Source: Bradyrhizobium sp. NP1 (GTDB taxonomy: Bacteria; Pseudomonadota; Alphaproteobacteria; Rhizobiales; Xanthobacteraceae). Taken from it: 64,000 bases of DNA. Where the stretch lies: the NCBI RefSeq assembly GCF_030378205.1, contig NZ_CP127385.1:5868001-5932000 (forward strand), written 5' to 3'. The position numbers and the translations under genes were made by a program. The notes below the pieces were generated by a model. The model was given only the letters and a program-made list of their open reading frames with translations. It was not told the DNA's origin and did not search any database. Of the stretch, positions 8,744 to 18,036 are shown one piece after another; within the stretch, counting starts at the first letter, position 1, and every line of letters starts with the position of its first letter.

Positions 8744-9921
8744 CCGACACGACGCTTCGGGGCAAGGTCGCCCTCATCGGAATCGGGATGTCGCGGGTCG
8801 GCAAGGTGCTGGGCCGCAGCCCGCTCTCGCTTGCGGCAGAAGCTGCGAGAAACGCGCTTGCCGATGCCGGCCTTGCCAAGGGCGACGTGGACGGCGTGCT
8901 GTCGAGCCACGCCTTTGCCTCGCCGTTTCACCGCTTCAGCGTCGCCTTCAGCGAATATTTCGGCATTCGCCCGACCTTTTCCAACACGCTGCAGGTGTCC
9001 GGCGCCACCGCAGCCACGATGTTCGCCATCGGCGCCGCCGCCATTCATGGCGGGCTCGCGAAAGTGGTGCTGCTGGTCGCGGCCGACAGCCTGTTGACCG
9101 GCCTGACGCCTGACCTCGCGCTGCGCTCGCTGACCGAGAGCCGGGACCAGCAATACGAGATGCCGTTCGGCATTCCCGTCGCCAACACTTTCGCCATGAC
9201 CGCACACCGGCACATGAAGGAATTCGGCACCACGCCCGAGCAGCTGGCCGAGGTCGCGGTCGTCCACCGCCGCCATGCGTCGCGGACGCCGGGCGCGCAG
9301 CAGACGACGCCGATCGGCGTGGCAGACGTGCTGAACTCACCGATGGTCACCACGCCCTATCACAAGCTCGACTGCTCGCTGATATCGGACGGCGGCGCGG
9401 CGTTCGTCCTGACCTCGGCCGAACACGCCGAGGCGCTTGGCATCGACAGGCCGGTCTACATTCTCGGGTCCGGAGAATGCTACACGCATGAGCACATCTT
9501 CCTGATGCCGTCGCTCACCACGACCGGCGCCGTCGAATCGGCCCGCAGGGCCTATGCCATGGCGGGCCACGGGCCGTCCGACATGGATGTCGCCGGCATC
9601 TATGACTGCTTCACCGGCACTGTCATCATGATGCTCGAGGACCTCGGCTTTTGCCGCAAGGGAGAAGGCGGCCCCTTTGTTGCCGACGGCCAGATCACCT
9701 ATGGCGGCCGCATTCCCAGCAACACCCATGGCGGGCTGTTGTCGTTCGCGCATTCGGGAATGCCGGGATCGTTGTTCCACTTCCACGAGGTGATCGCGCA
9801 GTTGCGCGGGCGCTGCGGCGAGCGTCAGGTCGCGCGCGCCCATCTCGGCCTGGTGCACAGCCTTGGCGCAGGCTTTGCGACCAACGCCACGATTGTTCTC
9901 GGGACACGGGACGCCTTGTGA
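8740..9921 (+). CDS. Thiolase-superfamily protein lacking the usual catalytic cysteines (Ltp2/SCP-x-like)
   Basis: The 393-residue protein has the thiolase fold order: an N-terminal half with SPLSLAAEAARNALADAG and a C-terminal half with NTHGGLLSFAHSGMPG. Where degradative thiolases carry the nucleophilic cysteine (SGCASG-like), this protein reads VSGATAAT near residues 86-93. The C-terminal cysteine position reads HSLGAGFATNA. The gene is directly followed by a DUF35 zinc-ribbon/OB-fold protein. In characterised systems (Ltp2-ChsH2 type) such pairs form retro-aldol lyases that shorten acyl-CoA side chains rather than true thiolases. That activity is inferred here. It overlaps the upstream ligase by 4 bases and the next gene by 1 base. 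Confidence 0.85.
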   Translation: MTDTTLRGKVALIGIGMSRVGKVLGRSPLSLAAEAARNALADAGLAKGDVDGVLSSHAFASPFHRFSVAFSEYFGIRPTFSNTLQVSGATAATMFAIGAAAIHGGLAKVVLLVAADSLLTGLTPDLALRSLTESRDQQYEMPFGIPVANTFAMTAHRHMKEFGTTPEQLAEVAVVHRRHASRTPGAQQTTPIGVADVLNSPMVTTPYHKLDCSLISDGGAAFVLTSAEHAEALGIDRPVYILGSGECYTHEHIFLMPSLTTTGAVESARRAYAMAGHGPSDMDVAGIYDCFTGTVIMMLEDLGFCRKGEGGPFVADGQITYGGRIPSNTHGGLLSFAHSGMPGSLFHFHEVIAQLRGRCGERQVARAHLGLVHSLGAGFATNATIVLGTRDAL

Positions 9922-10337
9922 TGTCGCCCGACGATGCGCTTCAAAAGCCCCTCCCCGCACCGGACGCGGACACGGCCGCGTTCTGGCGCGGCTTGCGCGA
10001 GGGCAAGCTGCTGCTGCAGCACTGCCGCGCTTGCGGGCATGTGCAATACTATCAGCAGGCCATGTGCCGGGCGTGCGGCAGTGAAGAACTTGAGCATCGC
10101 GCCGCAAGCGGACGCGGCAAGGTGCATTCCTTCAGCGTGGTCCACCGCGCGCCGGGGCCAGCCTTCAAGGCCGATACTCCCTACGCGGTGCTGCTGGTCG
10201 AGCTCGCGGAAGGACCGCGCATGATCAGCACTTTTACCGGCGGCAAACCGGAAGACGTGACGTTCGACATGGATGTCGAACTCACCTTCGACAGGGTCGC
10301 GGAAGAGATCACGCTGCCGCGGTTCAGAAGAGCCTGA
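9921..10337 (+). CDS. DUF35 / zinc-ribbon OB-fold protein (thiolase-like partner)
   Basis: A 138-residue protein starting at the ATG that overlaps the thiolase-like stop by one base (TGATG). It has an N-terminal helix region (AAFWRGLREGKLLLQHC), a rubredoxin-like zinc ribbon with two CxxC pairs (CRACGH and CRACGS), and a C-terminal OB-fold segment (GKVHSFSVVHR, then YAVLLVELAEGPRM). Proteins of this family bind thiolase-fold partners and help hold acyl-CoA substrates. The overlap with its partner strongly implies a complex. Confidence 0.9.
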   Translation: MSPDDALQKPLPAPDADTAAFWRGLREGKLLLQHCRACGHVQYYQQAMCRACGSEELEHRAASGRGKVHSFSVVHRAPGPAFKADTPYAVLLVELAEGPRMISTFTGGKPEDVTFDMDVELTFDRVAEEITLPRFRRA

Positions 10338-10377
10338 GAAAATCACATGAATCTGCCCTTGCATTGCCACGCGCCAA

Positions 10378-10397
10378 ATTCTAACGTTTGTTAGATT
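10378..10397. promoter_or_regulatory. Operator palindrome, copy 3 (putative TetR site)
   Basis: ATTCTAACG and TGTTAGATT flank a 2-base TT spacer, about 60 bases before the carboxylase beta-subunit start. The arms are slightly degenerate relative to copy 1. It suggests that the carboxylase genes have their own promoter in the same regulon. Confidence 0.68.
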
Positions 10398-10459
10398 TTA
10401 CCAACAACAGGCGGCAGGCCCATGACGGGCGTGCCGGACAACTGACAGGGCCGGTCGCC

Positions 10460-12067
10460 ATGGCGATCATGAAATCGGAAGTCTTGACCGCGAGCGAGGA
10501 ATTCGCGCGCAACCGCCAGGCCTATGCCGAGCGGATCGCAGACTTGCGCGAGCGCCGCGCGGCCGCTGCGATCGGCGGACCCGACCGGGCGCGCCGGCTC
10601 CACAAGGAACGCAAGCAATTGCTGCCGCGGGAACGGGTCGCCGCACTGACCGATCCCGGCTCGCCGTTCCTGGAGTTCTGCCAGCTCGCCGGCGAGGGCC
10701 TGTATGAAGGTGTGCCGCCGGGCGGCTCCATCATCACCGGCGTCGGCATGATCTCCGGCCGGCCCTGCATGATCATCGCGAACGAGCCGACCGTGAAAGG
10801 CGGGACCTATTACGGCATCACCTGCAAGAAGCACGTGCGTGCCCAGCGCTTCGCCTGGCAGCACCGCCTGCCCTGCGTGACCATGGTCCAGTCCGGCGGC
10901 GCCAACCTGCCCGACCAGCCCAGCATCTTCCCGGACGAGGGCCAGTTCGGCTCGATCTTCTACAATCAGGTCAGGATGTCGGCCGAGGGCATCCCGCAGA
11001 TTGCGGTCGTGCATGGTCCGTCCACCGCCGGCGGCGCCTACATTCCCGCCCTCTGCGACGAGACCGTCATCATCAGGAACCAGGGCGCAATGTTCCTCGG
11101 CGGGCCGCAGCTCGTCTATGCGGCGACGCGCGAGGAAGTCGGCATCGAGGCGCTCGGCGGCGGTGAGATGCACAGCCGCGTCAGCGGCGTCACCGACCAT
11201 CTTGCCGAAAACGACGCGCATGCCATCGCCATCACCCGCGAGATCGTGGCCAATCTCGGCGAGATCCCGCCGCAGACATGGACGGTCGCGCCGGTTCGCG
11301 AACCCCTGTTCGCCGGCAGCGAAATCTATGGCCTGATCAGCGCTGATGCGCGCGTCCCCACCAACAACCGCGAGATCCTCGCGCGTCTGGTCGACGGCAG
11401 CGAATTCCACGAATTCAAGCCGCTCTACGGCGATACCCTGCTGACCGGGTTCGCGCGCATCATGGGCTTCGAGATCGGCATCCTCTGCAACAACGGCGTG
11501 CTGTTCTCGGAAAGCGCGCTCAAGGCCACGCATTTCATCGAGCTCTGCTGCAAGCGCAACATCCCGCTGCTGTTCATGGCCGACGTCACAGGCTTCATGG
11601 TCGGCCGCGAGGCCGAGGAAGGCGGCATCACGAAGGACGGGGCGAAGATGATCACGGCGATGGCGAGCGCCAACGTGCCGAAATACACGCTGATCATGGG
11701 CAATGCCTATGGTGCGGGATATCTCGCGATGTGCGGACGCGCGTTCCGACCCAACGCCATGATGATGTGGCCGAACGCGCGCTCGGCGATCATGGGCCCC
11801 GAACAGGCCGCAACCACGCTCGCGATGGTCCGGGACGAAGTTCACAAGCGCGAGGGCACGAGCTGGACCGACGCGGAGCGCGAGGCCTACATGGCCCCGA
11901 CACGGCGGACGTTCGAGGAATTTGCCAATGCCTACAACTTCGCCCGCAACACCTGGTGCGACATGGTGATCGATCCCCTGGAGACGCGCAGCGTCCTTGG
12001 CCTGCTGCTCGACCTTGCCGGGCGGCTGCCGCGCCAGAACACCGATTTCGGCGTGTTCCGGATGTAG
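10460..12067 (+). CDS. Biotin-dependent acyl-CoA carboxylase, carboxyltransferase (beta) subunit
   Basis: About 535 residues, the usual length for methylcrotonyl-/geranyl-CoA carboxylase beta subunits. It transfers carboxyl from carboxybiotin to an acyl-CoA. Two crotonase-like carboxyltransferase domains are visible: the N-half with MVQSGGANLPDQ, GPSTAGGAYIPAL and VSGVTDHLAENDAHA, and the C-half with GFEIGILCNNG, MADVTGFMVGREAE and GNAYGAGYLAMCGRAF. The last two match MCC/GCC-type enzymes more than propionyl-CoA carboxylase. The ATG at 10460 is chosen over an upstream TTG because the latter lies inside the operator. The alpha subunit follows after 15 bases. Substrate (3-methylcrotonyl, geranyl or other branched acyl-CoA) is not resolved. 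Confidence 0.92.
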   Translation: MAIMKSEVLTASEEFARNRQAYAERIADLRERRAAAAIGGPDRARRLHKERKQLLPRERVAALTDPGSPFLEFCQLAGEGLYEGVPPGGSIITGVGMISGRPCMIIANEPTVKGGTYYGITCKKHVRAQRFAWQHRLPCVTMVQSGGANLPDQPSIFPDEGQFGSIFYNQVRMSAEGIPQIAVVHGPSTAGGAYIPALCDETVIIRNQGAMFLGGPQLVYAATREEVGIEALGGGEMHSRVSGVTDHLAENDAHAIAITREIVANLGEIPPQTWTVAPVREPLFAGSEIYGLISADARVPTNNREILARLVDGSEFHEFKPLYGDTLLTGFARIMGFEIGILCNNGVLFSESALKATHFIELCCKRNIPLLFMADVTGFMVGREAEEGGITKDGAKMITAMASANVPKYTLIMGNAYGAGYLAMCGRAFRPNAMMMWPNARSAIMGPEQAATTLAMVRDEVHKREGTSWTDAEREAYMAPTRRTFEEFANAYNFARNTWCDMVIDPLETRSVLGLLLDLAGRLPRQNTDFGVFRM

Positions 12068-12082
12068 GCGGGAGGGCAGCCG

Positions 12083-14077
12083 GTGTTCAAGAAAATCCTG
12101 ATCGCGAACCGCGGCGAGATCGCCTGCCGGATCGCCCGCACGTGCCGCCGCCACGGCATTGCGGTCGCCGGCGTTCATTCTAGCGCGGATGCGGATGCGC
12201 TGCATGTCAAGGTGATCGGCGACTCCATCGAGATCGGGGGCGCTGCCGCCTCCGAAAGCTATCTGCGCATCGATGCCGTCATCGCTGCGGCAAAGACGAC
12301 CGGCGCCGACGCCATCCACCCGGGCTTCGGCTTCCTCGCCGAGAACGCGGCCTTCGCACGAGCGGTGGAAGCGGCGGGCCTGGTCTTCATCGGGCCGACG
12401 CCGGAGACGATCGAGCGGCTCGGCGACAAGGCGGCCGCCAAGCGCGAGGCGGTCGCGGCCGGGGTTCCCACGATCCCCGGCAGCACGGCGCCGAGCGAAG
12501 AACCCGGAGAAATCGAGCGGACCGTCCGACAACTCGGCCTTCCCGTCATGCTGAAGGCAGCGGCCGGTGGCGGCGGCAAGGGCATGCGGGCCATCGCGTC
12601 CCTTGAAGGACTGCGTGGTGAAATCGAGTCCGCGATGCGGGAGGCCAGGAATGCGTTCGGCAACGCCGGCCTGATCGTCGAAAAGCTGGTGCAGCGCGGC
12701 CGGCACATCGAGGTGCAGATCGCGGGCGACGGCAGCGGCAATGCCGTGCATCTGTTCGAGCGCGAATGTTCGCTGCAGCGCCGCCATCAGAAGCTTATCG
12801 AGGAAGCGCCTGCCGCCAATCTTCCGCCAAAGCTCCGCGAGCGGATGCTTGACGATGCGGTCCGGCTCGGCCGCCGCCTTAACTATCGCGGCGTCGGCAC
12901 CGTCGAATTCATTGTCAGCGGCGGCGACTATTACTTCCTCGAGGTCAATCCCCGGCTGCAGGTCGAGCATCCCGTGACCGAAATGGTCACCGGCATCGAC
13001 ATCGTCGCGCTCATGCTGCGCATCGCCGCCGGCGAAGGCCTGCCGTTTGCACAGGACAGCGTCGCCTGCCGCGGCCACGCGGTCGAAGCCCGCATCTGCG
13101 CCGAGGATCCGGACGACGACTTCATGCCATGCACCGGCGAGATAGCCTATGCGCGCTTTCCTGCAAGCGACATCCGCGTCGAGACCGGGATCGAGAGCGG
13201 CTCGACGGTCACACCCTATTACGACTCGATGCTGGCGAAGCTGATTGCTTGCGCCGACACGCGCGCCCAGGCGTTCGACCGGCTTCAGCAAGCGCTCGAT
13301 GAAACCTCAATCTTTGGTATCACGACCAATCGCGCCTTCCTCGGCCGCCTGCTCGCTTTGCCTGCGACGCGCAACGCCACGTTCCACACCCGTCTCATCG
13401 ACGAAGAAATCGAGCAGCTGGTCGATCGCGTTGATGACATCGACCATGAAGCGCTGGCGCTGGGAGCCTGTTTCTGGATGATGCGGCAACGCCACGCCGG
13501 GTCCGGCAATCCGTGGCAATCAAGCGCAATGACCGGCTGGCACATGACAACTGGAGATAACGGGTTGTCGCCGATCCCGGTCCTGCACCTGGAAAGCGCA
13601 GGCGTCAGCGCCGAAATCCGTTTCGCTCCGCTCCGGCCCGACGGCTCGATGCTGATCGGCGTGAACGATGTCACGCTTGCGGTGAAGCTCTCGCCTCTCG
13701 ACGACGGGCAATACCTTGCCGCCGTCGGATCGCGCCGCGAGACAGTACGCATCCATCAGAAGGATCAAGCCATCTTCGTGCACGATCCGCGTCGCGCACA
13801 TGCGATGCAGGCCATTTCCTACCTCGGCTACATCAGCGCGGCCGCCGAGATCAGTGGTGAATTGCGCGCACCGATGACGGGCATCGTGTTGAAGGTCAAC
13901 GTCGCCGCCGGCAGCCGGCTGAAGGCGGGCGACACCGCCGTCGTCATGGAATCCATGAAGATGGAACTCCGGCTCGCCAGCAAGATCGACGGCATCGTCA
14001 CGGCGGTGCATTTCAAGCCCGGCGAGACGGTCGAGCGGAACGCGGTTGTCGTGGTTGTCGAGCCGGACCCGCAGTAG
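12083..14077 (+). CDS. Biotin-dependent acyl-CoA carboxylase, biotin carboxylase/BCCP (alpha) subunit
   Basis: A 664-residue protein starting at GTG after a GGGAGG ribosome-binding site. The biotin carboxylase domain (residues 1-450) begins KKILIANRGEIACRIART, with the glycine-rich ATP loop LKAAAGGGGKGMRA, the catalytic-site HIEVQIAGDG and EVNPRLQVEHPVTE. The C-terminal biotinyl domain holds the attachment lysine in VMESMKMEL near residue 627. It carboxylates its own biotin with ATP and bicarbonate and passes the group to the beta subunit encoded just upstream. Length and architecture fit MCC-/GCC-type alpha subunits. A long antisense reading frame across this gene is a GC-rich shadow. Confidence 0.93.
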   Translation: MFKKILIANRGEIACRIARTCRRHGIAVAGVHSSADADALHVKVIGDSIEIGGAAASESYLRIDAVIAAAKTTGADAIHPGFGFLAENAAFARAVEAAGLVFIGPTPETIERLGDKAAAKREAVAAGVPTIPGSTAPSEEPGEIERTVRQLGLPVMLKAAAGGGGKGMRAIASLEGLRGEIESAMREARNAFGNAGLIVEKLVQRGRHIEVQIAGDGSGNAVHLFERECSLQRRHQKLIEEAPAANLPPKLRERMLDDAVRLGRRLNYRGVGTVEFIVSGGDYYFLEVNPRLQVEHPVTEMVTGIDIVALMLRIAAGEGLPFAQDSVACRGHAVEARICAEDPDDDFMPCTGEIAYARFPASDIRVETGIESGSTVTPYYDSMLAKLIACADTRAQAFDRLQQALDETSIFGITTNRAFLGRLLALPATRNATFHTRLIDEEIEQLVDRVDDIDHEALALGACFWMMRQRHAGSGNPWQSSAMTGWHMTTGDNGLSPIPVLHLESAGVSAEIRFAPLRPDGSMLIGVNDVTLAVKLSPLDDGQYLAAVGSRRETVRIHQKDQAIFVHDPRRAHAMQAISYLGYISAAAEISGELRAPMTGIVLKVNVAAGSRLKAGDTAVVMESMKMELRLASKIDGIVTAVHFKPGETVERNAVVVVVEPDPQ

Positions 14078-14153
14078 CCGGTCTCCGGCCACGCACAACC
14101 ACCGTCCGCAATCATCAAACGCCGCAATGTTGCGGTAAAAATGGGAGAGAAAC

Positions 14154-15356
14154 TTGAAAAGACACGTCCTGGCCCTGGCCTTTCTTGTCGCCGCGACACC
14201 ATCGGCCTTCGCACAGGTCTCCGACGACGCGGTGCGCATCGGCGTGTTGACCGACCTGTCGAGCTGGGGGCGTGACAACAGCGGGCCCGGCTCGGTCGAG
14301 GCGGCGAAGATGGCGGTCGAGGAATTCGGGCCGACCGTGCTCGGCAAGCCGATCCAGATCATCAGCGCCGATCACCAGATGAAGAACGATGTCGGCACCC
14401 AGATCGTGCGCGACTGGTTCGACAACGGCAAGGTCGACGCCGTCGTCGACATCCCGAACTCCGGCATCGCGATCGCCGTGCACAACATGGTGAAGGAGCG
14501 CAACAAGATCGCGCTGCTGTCGGGTCCCGGCGCGAGTTCCCTGACGGACGAATTGTGCAGTCCCAACACCGTGCACTTCGCCTATGACACCTATGCGCTG
14601 TCGAAGGTGACGGCATCCGCCGTGATCGCCGAGGGCGGCAAATCCTGGTTCTTCATCACCGCCGACTACGCCTTCGGCCAGCAGCTCGAGAAGGATGCCA
14701 CGCGCTTCATCAAGGAGCTCGGCGGCACCGTGCTCGGCGGCGTGCGCCACCCGACCAACACCGCCGACTTCTCCTCCTTCGCGCTGCAGGCGCAGAGCTC
14801 GAAGGCCGACGTCGTCGCCTTCGCCAATGCCGGGCAGGACACCGACAACGCGATCAAGCAGTCCGGCGAGTTCGGGCTCGTCAAGGGCGGCCAGAAGCTC
14901 GTCGGGTTGTTGATGTTCGACACCGACGTGCACGCGATCGGGCTCGAGGCCGCCCAAGGCACCTACATGACCACGGCGTCCTACTGGAACATGGATGACA
15001 AGACCCGCGCCTGGTCGAAGAAGTTCTTCGCCCGGACCGGCGTGATGCCGACCATGATCCACACCGGCGTCTACGGCTCGGTGCTGCATTATCTGAAAGC
15101 GATCCAGGCCGCCGGCAGCGACGATCCGAAAGCGGTGATGGCGAGGATGCGCGAGCTGCCGATCGAGGACGCCTTCGTGCATGGCGGCAAGTTGCGCGAG
15201 GACGGCCGCGTCATCCGCGACATGTATCTCGCCAAGGTGAAGAAGCCCTCGGAGTCGAAGGAGCCGTGGGACTATCTCACCATCGTCAAGACTGTGAAGG
15301 GCGAGGACGCCTACCGTCCGGTCTCCGAATCCAAGTGCCCGCTGCTCAAGAAGTAG
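14154..15356 (+). CDS. ABC transporter periplasmic substrate-binding protein (Leu/Ile/Val-binding type)
   Basis: A 400-residue type I periplasmic binding protein. A TTG start preceded by GGGAGAG yields a signal peptide (MKRHVLALAFLVAATPSAFAQ). The mature part shows the LivK-like opening DAVRIGVLTDLSSWGR, FITADYAFGQQLEKD and HTGVYGSVLHYLKAIQAAGS. It lies about 75 bases after the carboxylase genes with no permease or ATPase alongside, so it must use a transporter encoded elsewhere. The context suggests it delivers the substrate, or a related carboxylic compound, of the acyl-CoA pathway; this is inference. Confidence 0.9.
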   Translation: MKRHVLALAFLVAATPSAFAQVSDDAVRIGVLTDLSSWGRDNSGPGSVEAAKMAVEEFGPTVLGKPIQIISADHQMKNDVGTQIVRDWFDNGKVDAVVDIPNSGIAIAVHNMVKERNKIALLSGPGASSLTDELCSPNTVHFAYDTYALSKVTASAVIAEGGKSWFFITADYAFGQQLEKDATRFIKELGGTVLGGVRHPTNTADFSSFALQAQSSKADVVAFANAGQDTDNAIKQSGEFGLVKGGQKLVGLLMFDTDVHAIGLEAAQGTYMTTASYWNMDDKTRAWSKKFFARTGVMPTMIHTGVYGSVLHYLKAIQAAGSDDPKAVMARMRELPIEDAFVHGGKLREDGRVIRDMYLAKVKKPSESKEPWDYLTIVKTVKGEDAYRPVSESKCPLLKK

Positions 15357-15391
15357 GACGTTCGGTCAACTGACCAGCAGCGTCGAAAGGA

Positions 15392-15413
15392 GGGTCAGCC
15401 GCGCGGCTGACCC
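15392..15413. terminator. Perfect 22-base palindrome between convergent genes
   Basis: GGGTCAGCC and GGCTGACCC arms surround GCGC, so the full 22 bases are self-complementary. It lies between the convergent binding-protein and Tex genes. There is no run of T, so it is a terminator-like hairpin rather than a classical intrinsic terminator. Confidence 0.55.
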
Positions 15414-15424
15414 CGTTGCGGCGC

Positions 15425-17758
15425 TCAAACCTTTGACTTTCCGTCGCCGCGTTTTTCGCTGGCGCGGCGCAACGCCTCCGCCAACGCCCCACCGCCGGAT
15501 TGCTCCTGCGGGTTACGCCGCGGCGAAGCCTTGCTTGGGGCACGGAAATTGTCCCTCGACGACCCCTTCTCCTTCTTGGCGCCGGCCTCATCATCGAGAC
15601 GGAGCGTCAGCGCGATGCGCTTGCGGGCCACCTCAACCTCTAGCACCTTCACCTTGACGATGTCGCCCGGTTTCACGACCTCGCGCGGGTCCTTGATGAA
15701 GGTCCTGGACATTGCCGAGATATGCACGAGCCCGTCCTGGTGCACGCCGATGTCGACAAAGGCGCCGAACGCCGCGACGTTGGTGACGGTGCCTTCCAGG
15801 ACCATGCCGGGCTTGAGATGCTTGATTTCCTCAACCCCCTCCTTGAACACCGCTGCCTTGAAGGCCGGACGCGGATCGCGGCCCGGCTTTTCCAGTTCGC
15901 GCAGGATGTCCGTCACCGTGGGGACGCCGAACGTCGCGTCAACGAAGGCCTGCGGCTTCAGTTGACGGACAATCTCGGCATTGCCGATCAGCGCCTTGAT
16001 GTCGCTCTTGGTCGCCGCAAGGATTCGCCGGACAACCGGATACGCCTCTGGATGCACACCCGATGCATCGAGCGGGTCATCGCCGCTGTTGATACGCAGG
16101 AAGCCGGCGGATTGCTCGAAGGCTTTCGGTCCAAGCCGGGGCACCTCCTTGAGCGCCTTGCGCGACTTGAATGGACCGTTCACATCTCGATGCTCGACGA
16201 TGCTTTGCGCGAGCGAAGGGCCAACGCCTGATACGCGCGCGAGCAGCGGGACGGAAGCCGTGTTGACGTCGACGCCGACCGCGTTAACGCAGTCCTCGAC
16301 CACGGCATCGAGCGAGCGGGCCAATTTTGATTCGCCGATGTCGTGCTGGTACTGGCCGACGCCGATCGCCTTGGGATCGATCTTCACCAGTTCGGCCAGC
16401 GGATCCTGCAGGCGGCGCGCAATGGAGACGGCGCCTCGCAGTGTCACATCGAGACCGGGCAGTTCCTCCGAGGCGAAGGCCGACGCCGAATAGACGGAAG
16501 CCCCGGCCTCGGAGACCACGATCTTGGTCATCTTGAGCTCGGGCAGCCGCTTCACCAGTTCGGTCGCGAGCTTGTCCGTCTCGCGCGACGCGGTACCGTT
16601 GCCAATGGCGATGAGATCGACGCGGTGCGCAATCGCGAGCTTGCCGAGCGTGGCCAGGGCCTGATCCCATTGCCGTTGCGGCTCATGCGGAAAAATGGCG
16701 GTGGTGGCCACCACCTTGCCGGTCGCCTCGACGACGGCGACCTTCACGCCGGTGCGATAGCCGGGATCGAGGCCCATGGTCACCCGCGCCCCGGCAGGCG
16801 CCGCCAGCAGCAGGTCGCGCAGATTCGAGGCGAACACGCGCACGGCTTCGGTTTCAGCCGCCGTCCATAGCCGCATGCGCTGATCGATATTCAGGTGCAC
16901 CTGAATCTTGGTGCGCCATGCCCAGCGCACGGTCTCCATCAGCCAGCGATCGCCCGGACGGCCCTGATTTGAAATGCCGAAGCGCTTCATGATCTTCAGC
17001 TCGTAGGCGCCGGGCTCGCCAGCGGCCGGCGCTTGCGCGTCAGGCTGGATCTGCAGGTCGAGAATGCCTTCCTTCTCGCCGCGAAACAGCGCCAGGATGC
17101 GGTGCGACGGCAGTTTGGCCAGCGGCTCACTGAAATCGAAATAGTCCTTGAACTTCTCGCCTTCGGCCTTCTTGTCCTCGCGCACGGCGGACATCATGCG
17201 GCCGTTCGACCACACTTCTTCGCGCAAGGCGCCGATGAGATCGGCATCTTCGCCAAAGCGTTCCACCAGAATTGCGCGCGCCCCCTCGAGCGCCGCAGCA
17301 ACATCGGCGACGCCACGCTCGCCATCGACGAAAGCCGCCGCCACAGCCTGCGGATCATTGTGCGGCTCCGCCAGCAGCATCTCCGACAAGGGTTCGAGGC
17401 CCGCCTCCCTGGCAATCTCTGCCTTGGTACGGCGCTTCGGCTTGTAGGGAAGATAGATGTCCTCCAGCCGCCCCTTGCTGTCGGCCGCGAGGATCTTGGC
17501 CTCGAGCGTCGCGTCGAGCTTGCCCTGCTCGCGTATGGAGTTGAGGATGGCGGCTCGACGCTCTTCGAGTTCGCGCAAATAGCCCAGCCGCTCTTCCAGG
17601 GTCCGCAACTGCGCGTCATCGAGCGCGCCGGTCAGTTCCTTGCGGTAACGGGCAATGAACGGGACGGTGGCGCCGCCGTCGAGCAAGGTAATGGCGGCTG
17701 TGACCTGCTGCTCGCGGACGCCGAGTTCCTGCGCGATCCTCTGATGAATGTCCGCCAT
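15425..17758 (-). CDS. tex: Tex family RNA-binding protein with S1 domain
   Basis: A cytoplasmic nucleic-acid-binding protein of about 777 residues from the ATG at 17758 ([12 protein letters not shown]). An in-frame upstream extension to 17797 is not needed. The domain order is that of Tex: helical N-terminus ([18 protein letters not shown]), a YqgF/RNase-H-like domain ([17 protein letters not shown]), helix-hairpin-helix repeats ([27 protein letters not shown]) and a C-terminal S1 domain ([19 protein letters not shown]). A basic tail rich in Lys, Ser and Arg ends the protein. Tex proteins affect transcription and stress tolerance. The gene is monocistronic here, convergent with the binding-protein gene. 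Confidence 0.95.
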   Translation of the reverse strand: MADIHQRIAQELGVREQQVTAAITLLDGGATVPFIARYRKELTGALDDAQLRTLEERLGYLRELEERRAAILNSIREQGKLDATLEAKILAADSKGRLEDIYLPYKPKRRTKAEIAREAGLEPLSEMLLAEPHNDPQAVAAAFVDGERGVADVAAALEGARAILVERFGEDADLIGALREEVWSNGRMMSAVREDKKAEGEKFKDYFDFSEPLAKLPSHRILALFRGEKEGILDLQIQPDAQAPAAGEPGAYELKIMKRFGISNQGRPGDRWLMETVRWAWRTKIQVHLNIDQRMRLWTAAETEAVRVFASNLRDLLLAAPAGARVTMGLDPGYRTGVKVAVVEATGKVVATTAIFPHEPQRQWDQALATLGKLAIAHRVDLIAIGNGTASRETDKLATELVKRLPELKMTKIVVSEAGASVYSASAFASEELPGLDVTLRGAVSIARRLQDPLAELVKIDPKAIGVGQYQHDIGESKLARSLDAVVEDCVNAVGVDVNTASVPLLARVSGVGPSLAQSIVEHRDVNGPFKSRKALKEVPRLGPKAFEQSAGFLRINSGDDPLDASGVHPEAYPVVRRILAATKSDIKALIGNAEIVRQLKPQAFVDATFGVPTVTDILRELEKPGRDPRPAFKAAVFKEGVEEIKHLKPGMVLEGTVTNVAAFGAFVDIGVHQDGLVHISAMSRTFIKDPREVVKPGDIVKVKVLEVEVARKRIALTLRLDDEAGAKKEKGSSRDNFRAPSKASPRRNPQEQSGGGALAEALRRASEKRGDGKSKV

Positions 17759-18036
17759 GCAAAACCCTCCGACGCACGCGAGCAACCGGCGGGCCACCGG
17801 TCGCGAGGACGCCGCTTATGGACCATCCTCGAATGATTCAGCAAGCACGGAGTGTGAAACGATCGACCGGGTTTGCAACCAGGGCGCAAGGGCGCAAATC
17901 GGCTACAGGCCATTTTGCGCGCGAGCCGTGGTCGTGGGTGGAACCAGACCTTTTCGAGCAGGATCGCGCGGACAAGGACCGCACGAATCGGCCGGTGCAG
18001 AGAGGCTCGCCGCCTGACTTCCGCCGCGTGCGGCGC

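Noticed and set aside
10391..13291. A 966-codon open frame antisense to the carboxylase subunits
   Set aside because: It lies wholly opposite two clear genes, has an Arg/Ala/His/Asp-rich low-information composition and no motifs; it is a GC-rich codon shadow.
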